This document shows, in pieces, positions 1-14,400 of a DNA stretch of 58,566 bases. A program made the translations under genes and the position numbers. The notes beneath the pieces are model-generated. The model was not told where the DNA came from. It saw only the letters and a program-made list of their open reading frames with translations, and did no database searches. Source of the stretch: JAWVFK01 sp033856175. Lineage in GTDB: Bacteria; Actinomycetota; Thermoleophilia; Solirubrobacterales; 70-9. The stretch lies in the NCBI GenBank assembly GCA_033856175.1, contig JAWVFK010000038.1:1-58566 (forward strand), given 5' to 3'. Every line of letters begins with the position of its first letter. Position 1 is the first letter of the stretch.

Positions 1-775
1 CGGCGTCATAGGCGAGGAACGCCGCCGCCACCCGGTCGGTGACCGGCAGCCGGAACGCGTCGAGCAGCAGGTCCTCGACCTCGTCGGCAACCACGTGATG
101 GCACTCGAGCACCGGCAGCAGCCCGCCCGCGAACAGCAGCGTCCGCGACGTCCGCAGCTTCGCGACCCGCAGCGCCCACTTCTGCCCGCCGCCGCTGCGC
201 AGCTTGCCCTCGAAGTCGACCGTGATCGTCCGCCAGTAGCGGATCACGTCGTTGAGCAGGAACCGCGGCGGCCGGCGGTCGCGGCGGTCGCCGGCCAGGT
301 AGGAGCGCAGGATCGTCCGCAGCGCCCGCTCGTAGGCCGGCGCCCCCAGCAGCGGCGCGGACTCCAGCAGCAGCAGCAGGCGCCGCGTCGTGTTCGCGTT
401 GTCGTCGTCGGCCAGCCCGAAGCGGCAGAGGTCGTCGACCCCGACCGTCGTGTTGAAGATGCCCTGCGATCCCGTCGCGCCCCCGACCACGCCGCGCAGG
501 TCTTCCAGCGCCGGGCGCACCCCCGGGCCTGGCGCGCCCGTCGTGACCACCAGGACGTCGTCGTCGGACCCCGACGTCACCTCGCCCCGGCCCCAGGACC
601 CCATCAGCACGACGGCGACCCCGGCGTCGACCGGCACGTCGCGCAGCGCCCGGCGCCGGGCCGCCAGCTCGACCCCGGTCGCCTCGCGCGCCGCCAGCAG
701 CTGGGGGAACGCGACGCCGGACGCGCCGGCCAGCGCCTCCAGCGGCGAGACCCGCGTGTCGGCCGTGCCGGTCAC
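1..775 (-). CDS. Nucleotidyltransferase-fold protein, 3' part cut by window edge
   Basis: The reading frame runs off the left edge, so only the first 258 or so codons are seen. Around residues 59-73 it has GSWGRGEV followed by a run of Asp (SGSDDDVLVV), the G-S-x(n)-D-x-D signature of the polymerase-beta nucleotidyltransferase superfamily (as in GlnD and DUF294-type or minimal nucleotidyltransferases). Two metal-binding acids are therefore present. The GTG start at 775 overlaps the stop of the upstream TIM-barrel gene by four bases (GTGA), so the two are probably translationally coupled. The substrate cannot be told: it could be a protein uridylyl/adenylyltransferase, an antibiotic-modifying type, or a toxin-antitoxin type enzyme. 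Confidence 0.75.
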   Translation of the reverse strand, partial: MTGTADTRVSPLEALAGASGVAFPQLLAAREATGVELAARRRALRDVPVDAGVAVVLMGSWGRGEVTSGSDDDVLVVTTGAPGPGVRPALEDLRGVVGGATGSQGIFNTTVGVDDLCRFGLADDDNANTTRRLLLLLESAPLLGAPAYERALRTILRSYLAGDRRDRRPPRFLLNDVIRYWRTITVDFEGKLRSGGGQKWALRVAKLRTSRTLLFAGGLLPVLECHHVVADEVEDLLLDAFRLPVTDRVAAAFLAYDA

Positions 776-1530
776 CGCCGCGGCGGCAGCGCCTCGAGGA
801 TCCACGGCACGTCGGGGCAGCGCTGCAGCACCTCGCGGAACCGGTGCTCGTCCTTGCGGTAGAGCGGGACGTGCGTCGCCCGGCCCGCCCGCAGCGACGA
901 CACGTGCACGTGACGCAGACGGCCACCGAACGCGTCGAGCAGCGCGTGGGCGAGCGCCATCGACTCGTCGACCTGGGCGGCGTGGGCGACGTCGAAGCAG
1001 AAGCCCGCCTCGGGCAGCGCCGCGAAAAGCTCGCCGAGCTCCTCGGGACGCTGGCCCACCGGCTTGCGCGCGTCCATGTTCTCCAGCACCAGACGGTGCC
1101 CGAGCGCCGTCCACGCCCGCGGGTCGCCGATCTGGTCGGGATGCGCCACGACGGCGTCGACGCCCAGCGGCAGGCGCCGCAGCTCGGCGACCAGACGCGC
1201 CTCGTCGAGCAACCGGCCCTTGGTCGGCGCGTGCACGGCCACGTAGTGAAACGGCAGCCGCGGGCGCTCGGCGAGGAACGCCACCAGCCCCGGAAGCTCG
1301 TCCTCAGCCAGCGCCGACAGCTCGACCGCGAACGTCGAGACGTCCGCCGCGCGCCGCACCAGCCCTGCCCAGTCGCCCCGCAGCGCGCCGAAGCACCCGG
1401 TCGACATCCCCAGCGGGTGGTGCATGGCCAGCAGCGCGCTGCGCAGCGGTCGCGTCGTGGACCGCAGCCGCCCCCCGGTGGCCAGCCGCGGGAACGAGGG
1501 CTGGGAAGCGGAGACGCGCGCGCGGGCCAC
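772..1530 (-). CDS. Xylose-isomerase-like TIM-barrel (AP endonuclease 2 family) protein
   Basis: This 252-residue protein has the layout of sugar phosphate isomerase/epimerases and endonuclease IV-like barrels. It has an N-terminal strand 'STGCFG', a mid-barrel 'VVAHPDQI' and 'VLENMD' (a metal-ligand Glu), then 'FCFDVAHA' and 'RHVHVSS', which carry typical metal-binding His and Asp residues. The GTG start at 1530 is favoured because a -10 like TAGGGT sits only six bases upstream (leaderless transcript). Internal ATGs at 1425 or 1407 would give a more family-like N-terminus, so the first 35-41 residues are uncertain. It overlaps the downstream nucleotidyltransferase by four bases. The true substrate is unknown. 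Confidence 0.75.
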   Translation of the reverse strand: MARARVSASQPSFPRLATGGRLRSTTRPLRSALLAMHHPLGMSTGCFGALRGDWAGLVRRAADVSTFAVELSALAEDELPGLVAFLAERPRLPFHYVAVHAPTKGRLLDEARLVAELRRLPLGVDAVVAHPDQIGDPRAWTALGHRLVLENMDARKPVGQRPEELGELFAALPEAGFCFDVAHAAQVDESMALAHALLDAFGGRLRHVHVSSLRAGRATHVPLYRKDEHRFREVLQRCPDVPWILEALPPRR

Positions 1531-1536
1531 GGCCGC

Positions 1537-1542
1537 ACCCTA
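1537..1542 (-). promoter_or_regulatory. Candidate -10 (TAGGGT) for the TIM-barrel gene
   Basis: On the minus strand TAGGGT is followed by six bases and the GTG at 1530. No convincing -35 is visible. The spacing predicts a transcript that starts at the initiation codon. Confidence 0.35.
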
Positions 1543-1598
1543 CCCGTGCACGCCGCGCGCGCCCGCCGGGGCTGGCGCCCGCGACGCGAGCCGGTCAC

Positions 1599-1604
1599 TA
1601 CGCT
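1599..1604 (+). promoter_or_regulatory. Candidate -10 (TACGCT) for the small secreted protein gene
   Basis: TACGCT is followed by eight bases and GTG at 1613. This spacing fits a leaderless mRNA and matches other starts in this window (22078, 2525). Confidence 0.35.
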
Positions 1605-1612
1605 CCGAGGCC

Positions 1613-2212
1613 GTGAGAGCCGCCCCCCTCGCGCTCCTGCTGGCCGTCGTCCTCGCCCCCGCGCTCGCCTCTGCAGCCGGCGGCCCCGCGGAGCCCCCGA
1701 TGAAGCCCTGCGGCTACCACGACATCGGCGGCCGGCGCGTCTACGTCGTCGTGCTGGTGGGGACGATGAAGTGCGCGGCCGCGGTCAGGCGCCTCGTGCA
1801 CTGCCCCGCGCCCTCGCGCCGCACGGCCGGCATCTACGACACCCGTCCCGACGCGGCCGGCTTCAGCTGCCGGCGCTCGGTCAAGCGCCGCCACGTCGCC
1901 GCCCTGTTCAAGCTCAAGCGCCGCGTGACCTGCGTCTCCCCGGTCCCGACCACGACCCGACGCGCGCCCACCAAGTTCGTCCTAGGCCACGGCTGGAAGG
2001 TGGACCGCCTCAAGGTCACCGGGCGCTTCTGCTTCAAGGCCCGCCGGACGCTCGAGCTGTGGGCCGCTGAGAACGCGGCCGGCGGGCGCCCCTTCCCCCG
2101 CCACTGGCGCTGCCACTACCTCAAGAAGCCCGACAGCGTGATCGCCTGCCGCCACGGCGGCCAGCGCATGAGCTACGTGCTGCTGGGCTCCGCAGCGGGC
2201 TCCGCCGCGTAG
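1613..2212 (+). CDS. Small secreted cysteine-containing protein, unknown function
   Basis: I do not recognise a family. The GTG start at 1613 gives a 199-residue protein that opens with a clear signal peptide: VRAAPLALLLAVVLAPALASA, with an AxA-type cleavage site. An ATG-started frame extends further upstream to 1424 but would bury the signal peptide. The mature part is basic and has about eight cysteines (for example PCGYH, MKCAA, HCPAP, FSCRR, VTCVS, FCFKA, WRCHY, IACRH), which suggests disulfides in an extracytoplasmic protein. It is divergent from the TIM-barrel gene, and its 3' end overlaps the convergent VOC gene by 40 bases. Confidence 0.65.
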   Translation: MRAAPLALLLAVVLAPALASAAGGPAEPPMKPCGYHDIGGRRVYVVVLVGTMKCAAAVRRLVHCPAPSRRTAGIYDTRPDAAGFSCRRSVKRRHVAALFKLKRRVTCVSPVPTTTRRAPTKFVLGHGWKVDRLKVTGRFCFKARRTLELWAAENAAGGRPFPRHWRCHYLKKPDSVIACRHGGQRMSYVLLGSAAGSAA

Positions 2213-2517
2213 GCGATCAGCTCGACGCTGGTGCCGCCCGGTGCCTCCACGTAGAACGAGCGCGACCCGTCGCGGTGCGCGCTGATCGCCGCGCCATGCT
2301 CGCCCGCCAGGCGCTCGAGCTCCTCGACGGAGACCTCCCACGCGGTGTGCACCGGGTGCTGGTGGGCCAGCACGAACGCGAGCTTCACGCCGCCCGCGCG
2401 CAGGAAACCCCAGCTCTCGTCCTGGTAGAGAACCTCGGCGTCCGGCACCGTCCGCCGCCACCACGTGATCGCGGCGGCGATGTCGTCGACCTGCATGGCC
2501 ACGTGATCGAACTGCAT
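2173..2517 (-). CDS. VOC-superfamily (glyoxalase/bleomycin-resistance fold) protein
   Basis: This short protein of about 114 residues has the paired beta-alpha-beta-beta-beta layout of vicinal-oxygen-chelate proteins. It begins MQFDHVAMQVDD, with the usual first-strand His, has 'WGFLRAGGVKLAFV' in the middle, and ends with 'SFYVEAPGGTSVELIAY', with the usual last-strand Glu. The ATG at 2517 is chosen because TACCAT lies seven bases before it (leaderless pattern); a frame start at 2544 is possible. Substrate unknown. The 3' end overlaps the opposite-strand secreted-protein gene. Confidence 0.75.
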   Translation of the reverse strand: MQFDHVAMQVDDIAAAITWWRRTVPDAEVLYQDESWGFLRAGGVKLAFVLAHQHPVHTAWEVSVEELERLAGEHGAAISAHRDGSRSFYVEAPGGTSVELIAYAAEPAAEPSST

Positions 2518-2524
2518 CACCGCG

Positions 2525-2530
2525 ATGGTA
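2525..2530 (-). promoter_or_regulatory. Candidate -10 (TACCAT) for the VOC gene
   Basis: On the minus strand TACCAT is followed by seven bases and ATG at 2517, so transcription would start at or next to the start codon. The -35 is weak. Confidence 0.35.
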
Positions 2531-2685
2531 GTGCGGGTGGTCAACGGCCCTGTGCGCCGCTACACTGCGCGCCGTCGGCCAATAGTCGTAGCCGCCCAGA
2601 AGCACGGTGCCGCGCCACATACGCGGTCACCCAGGGCGGGGTCCGTGAGCGCTGACCGCCCCTCCGAGGGGTCCGCGTAGCGCTG

Positions 2686-2694
2686 TGCTATCTT
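2686..2694 (+). promoter_or_regulatory. Candidate extended -10 (TGC-TATCTT) for rpoB
   Basis: TGCTATCTT lies about 91 bases before the rpoB start. The same TGCTATC core occurs before fusA (24284) and rpmJ (49031). No good -35 is seen, as expected for an extended -10 promoter. A second weaker -10 like site (TACACT) lies at 2561-2566. The stretch 2518-2785 holds no gene that I can see. Confidence 0.45.
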
Positions 2695-2785
2695 GGCTGG
2701 TCGCGCTTTTCCACCTGGCGAACACCGCCGGGGAGACGCGCACCGCTCCCTGCCCGCTTTGACCCTCTTCTAGGAGTCGCCTGTC

Positions 2786-6322
<3,537 letters not shown>

Positions 6323-6369
6323 CCGAGCAGTAGGCCGGGCCCCCGCCAGCGACTAGCGACAAGGACGAA

Positions 6370-10416
<4,047 letters not shown>

Positions 10417-10439
10417 CGCCCTTCGCAGCGATCCCTCGC

Positions 10440-10540
10440 TCGTCCTCCTGAGCGTCCTCGCTCTTTGTCATCCTGAGTGGCTCCCCTCTTCTTGTCATCC
10501 TGAGCGGAGGGGCCGAAGGCCCCGGAGTCGAAGGATCTGG
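10440..10540 (+). repeat. TCATCCTGAG-type intergenic repeats with GGGGCC-GAA-GGCCCC hairpin
   Basis: The 190-base gap after rpoC holds two exact copies of TTGTCATCCTGAG (10465-10477 and 10492-10504) and a degenerate copy (CCTCCTGAGCG near 10443). The last copy runs into a perfect six-base-pair hairpin, GGGGCC-GAA-GGCCCC (10509-10523), and then CGAAGGATCT, so the outer ends ATCCT and AGGAT can also pair. It resembles dispersed REP-like palindromes of GC-rich bacteria. It may help end rpoBC transcription, but there is no T-run. Confidence 0.55.
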
Positions 10541-10565
10541 CCGGCGCCTCCAGCGCACTACTGAT

Positions 10566-10595
10566 TTGACGCACCCGCAGGCGCCCCACTACGAT
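10566..10595 (+). promoter_or_regulatory. Promoter of the first sigma-factor gene
   Basis: TTGACG (10566-10571), an 18-base spacer, TACGAT (10590-10595), then 11 bases to ATG. The predicted start site leaves almost no leader. The layout is identical to that before the second sigma gene at 40921. Confidence 0.7.
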
Positions 10596-10606
10596 GCCCG
10601 CGGGGT

Positions 10607-11350
10607 ATGTCCGTGAGCGCCAAACCATCACCAGCGCAGCTGGTCTTCGCCGAGCGCATCGAGCGTTCGTCCGAGCACCTGGAAGATCTCGACACCGCCC
10701 GCCTGGTAATCGCCTTCCAGGCCGGTGATCAGGATGCCTTCACCTGCCTCTACCAGCGCTACTTCGATCGCGTCTACGGCTACCTCCGCGTGGCCTTCCG
10801 CGACACCCACCAGGCCGAGGACGCCGCCCAGCAGGTCTTCATGCAGGTCTTCGAGGCGTTGCCGCGCTACGAGCGCCGGCCCCAGCCATTCCGCGCCTGG
10901 CTCTTCCGCATCGTCCGCAATCGGACGCTCGGCGAGCTGAAGAAGAACGCTCGCTTCGAGGTGGCCGACCCGGCCGAAATCGACGAGCGCCGCGAGGCCG
11001 AATCGAATGGGGGAGACCACCACCAGATCGGGGCCCTCGAGTGGATCTCCGACCGCGACCTGATCCTCTTCGCCGAGCGCCTGCCGCTCGCCCAGAGACA
11101 GGTGCTGGTTCTGCGCTACATGCTCGACCTGACCGACGCCGAGATCGCCGAGGTCCTCGGCCGCACGGCCGTGGACGTCCGCACCCTTCAGCACCGCGCC
11201 CTGCGCTTCCTCGAGAAGCGCCTGCGAGCCGTCGGCCGCGCGCCCTCCCAGCGCGAACGCGCCCCCTGGCGCCGCCGTACCCGGCAGGCCCCGGTCCTGC
11301 GCCGCCGCCGCTTCGCGATCGCCGCGCCCCAGCTGGGCCGCCGCCTCTAG
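10607..11350 (+). CDS. ECF-type RNA polymerase sigma factor with extra basic C-terminal tail (cassette 1)
   Basis: This 247-residue protein has sigma region 2 at about residues 35-105 (LYQRYFDRVYGYLRV, QAEDAAQQVF, PFRAWLFRIVRN) and region 4 at about 155-205 (ERLPLAQRQVLVLRYM, then a helix-turn-helix 'TDAEIAEVLGRT'). A linker ends in WISDRDL. After region 4 there are about 40 more residues, arginine-rich, with RQAPVLRRRRF. The same linker end and tail occur in the paralogue at 40962. It is predicted to direct polymerase to a small gene set. The giant surface-protein gene begins 51 bases downstream. No anti-sigma gene is seen next to it. Confidence 0.9.
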   Translation: MSVSAKPSPAQLVFAERIERSSEHLEDLDTARLVIAFQAGDQDAFTCLYQRYFDRVYGYLRVAFRDTHQAEDAAQQVFMQVFEALPRYERRPQPFRAWLFRIVRNRTLGELKKNARFEVADPAEIDERREAESNGGDHHQIGALEWISDRDLILFAERLPLAQRQVLVLRYMLDLTDAEIAEVLGRTAVDVRTLQHRALRFLEKRLRAVGRAPSQRERAPWRRRTRQAPVLRRRRFAIAAPQLGRRL

Positions 11351-11353
11351 CCG

Positions 11354-11387
11354 GGAAACTTTCCGCAACGGATCGCCGCTCCGGGCG
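11354..11387 (+). promoter_or_regulatory. Candidate sigma-dependent site before giant gene 1
   Basis: The 51-base gap has an 11-base palindrome GGAAA-C-TTTCC (11354-11364) overlapping CCGCAA (11363-11368), then 14 bases and GGGCG (11383-11387). CCGCAA-N14-GGGCG recurs before giant gene 2 (41703-41727). It could be the target of the cassette sigma factors, which is inference only. Confidence 0.3.
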
Positions 11388-11401
11388 ATTGTTCTCTCTG
11401 G

Positions 11402-14400
11402 ATGAACGGGAGAGGCCAAGCACACGCGCGCGCTCGCAGGCGGCAGCGTCGACTCATTCTCGCCGCGCTCAGCGCCGCGATCGTCTTTGTGCTGAGTGCG
11501 ATCGCCCGCGCCGACGATCCGACCCTCCCGGTGGACCCCGGCCCGGACCCCAGCGGCCAGGGCGCGCTGATCGATCAGGCAAGCACCGATCCGGGTCTTG
11601 CCTGCCAGGATCAGGTCGACAAGAACAATCTGGGCTCAACGACCCAGGGCGCCGGCTGCGACAACCCCTACACGCCAATCGGCCAGGACGGCAAGGGAAT
11701 CGGCTGGACCCAGATCGCCGGCGCCGTCCATCCCGACGCCAACAAGCCTTCGGGCTACGACTTCACCGTCCAGAATGCCCGCGCCCCAATTCCCCCGACC
11801 GTCGACTTCTACACGGTGCGCTTCGCCAACTCCAAGAACGGCTTCGCCGGCGGCGCCCAGTGCCAGAAGGACGCGCCCCAAAGGCAGGACGGCGAGTCAA
11901 ACAGCGCCTATCAGGATCGCATCACACCGTTCCTGAACACCTGCGAGCGCGTACCGGTCATCTATCGCTACACAGAGGACTCCGAGCTCGGCCCGATCTG
12001 GCAAGAGGCCTACAAGGGCACGACTCCGGGCTTCGTCGGCGCCATCAGCTGGCTTCACAACACCAACACCAAAGACCACGGTCAGCGGGCGCTAGCGGTC
12101 GGTGGAACTGGATCACCGAATGCGAACTGCCCGAAGAGCGAGACGGACCCTTCTTATCCGAAGGAGGACAACCCGACGTGCGGTGGCTATCCGCGCCGCG
12201 AGCCGGCGATTCCGGACTCGGCATGTCCGCTTAACCCTGATGAGATCAAGGCTGCCGACGCCAACCCTGACGGCAAGAAGCCCGAGGTCAAGTTCTTGCC
12301 GGGCGTCATATTTCCGCAGGTCGATTCGAGCCAGTCGGTCCTCACGCTCCGTGACGTCCAGGAAGCCCAGGCTCGCTGCGAGGACCAGTGGCGCCAGGCC
12401 CATGACGCCGCCGGCAAGGGCCGCGCCTGGCTCTTCTCGGACGGCGACTGGCAGGACCTTGGCACGCCGGGCGAGGGACTGCCAAGCGGCATGCGGGGGA
12501 TGACGGCACTCGACGCCTCGCTTGACACCGAGCAGTGCGCGGGGGCGACGGGCGAGTGCGCAATGGCCGGCGCGCTGCAGCAGATCTGGATGTGGAAGGA
12601 CGGGGACTTTGATCCCAAGCCATGGCAGCCCGACCCACCGCCTGGTACACCCGCCTCGAAGAAGGTCAGTCCCTCGCAGTGCGTTCTCGCTGACGGCGCC
12701 GTCACCAGCGGCACAAGCGCCGCCAACTATCGCCGGACGGGCTGCAAGTGGCACTACCGCATACGGGCTATCCGGTTTGTCCAGGCATATGGAGGGACCT
12801 TTGCGATCGCGGCTACGAGCGGCTGCTGCACGAGCTCTCCGGATCTCACCGACCACGGGCGCTGGGCCGGCCGCACGACGGCTACCCCCAAGGCCGGGCT
12901 GATGATGGACTACGACGCAAGGAATGGGACATGGACTCCCGGCTTCCAACCAGGGGGCCTCCCCGACAGCTATTTCGCCATGGCAGCGGCACCGACGACG
13001 GGCATCAGAACCACCCTTGCCGCGCCCGGTGGACCGCAGCGCGATGGCGAGCCGCCATCTCAGATCATCCAAAGCGCCGGCGACAGCGAATCCGTAACCG
13101 GGCTGTGGGTGAGCACGGCGAGGCTCGTCGCAGGCGACGGCAGCTCGCAGGGGAACCAGCTGGCGCTGGAAGAGCGATTGTCAGGGGATTCGGGTGACAG
13201 CCTGATGGACTGGGCAGTCGGCGGCTTCAAAGGAGGCCAGCGAGGAAGTGCTTACACCACTACGATGGAGCCGAGTCCTGGCAGGCACGGGGTCAAGCTC
13301 TTCCCCTTGGAGTGCCCGGCCGGCTTCCTGGACGGGAACGCACAGAGCACCGGTAGCACCGCTGCATCGAGCGCCCCCAAATGTACGCCGAAGGAGCAGG
13401 CGAGGATGGCCGACGAAACGAGGTCTGGTTACCTCTTCAAGCTCTCCTCCTACTTCCTCAACGGATTCAACTTCGCCGGCGATTCGGGAATCGGTTGGGG
13501 TGTGGGGGACCGAGGCGCGATCGAGCGCCTGGCGGGGAACGATGTGTCTTCAGGCGGGACGCTCAAGCCGGAGAGTGCACCCCAGCTGGGGCCCAAGCGA
13601 GTCGGATCAGCCTCGCCGACCGAGCCTTATCGATCGACTGCGCCGAAGTTGAGCGATGCACCGGGAGTCGTTCCAGGCCGTGTTTCCCAGGAGCTTCAGA
13701 AACTCTCCGAGCCGCGGATGACGTCGTACGGCTCTCCCAACCCTTATGGCCTCCGAGATGGCCGCGCCGAGGGGGTTGGGGAGGTAATCATGAGTCGAGA
13801 TGGCTCCGAAGGGTGGGCGCTCGGCCCGAAGAATCCCGACGGAGGCAATCAGACCACCCTCGTTCACTTTGACGGCAGCCGCTGGCGGCCTTGTGGTACC
13901 GACTCCGTCGAGGGGGTGATAAAGGCGGATCCCGCCTGTGCAGAGTTGCGATCCCTCATGCACTACCGAACCGCCACCGACGGCAACGTCATGTTGACCG
14001 CAGCCGCCCGCATCCCGATGGAGTACGGGTCCGATCCGACCCAGGCTGATGATTTCGAGGTAATCGCCATCGGCAGCCCCGACGCGACCAAACGACAGCC
14101 GGTCCTTCGCTACCACGATGGGCGCTGGGCAGTTGACGAGGACTGGACAAATCAACTCAACCCTGCGAGCGCGAATAGCACCGTTGAGAACCCTGGCCCA
14201 GTGACCGACATCGCATTCTCAGGTCCGGATGATGGTTGGATCGTGGCCGACGAAGGCAGTTACAGCATTCATCACATGTACCACTTCGACGGTGAGCGTT
14301 GGACGCGCTGCGGCAGCAATCTCGGCCAGGACTCGGGGGTCGACGCCGGGGGAGTGGTGGAGCCGATCGAATGCCGTGACCACGATCACCTTCTCCCGAC

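Noticed and set aside
6..1598. 530-codon minus-strand frame over the first two genes
   Set aside because: It is Arg-rich and out of frame with both the TIM-barrel and nucleotidyltransferase motifs, which are clearly coding.
2659..2671. CCCCT-CCG-AGGGG hairpin before the rpoB promoter
   Set aside because: It has only five base pairs and no T-run, in very GC-rich DNA, and is too weak to call a terminator.
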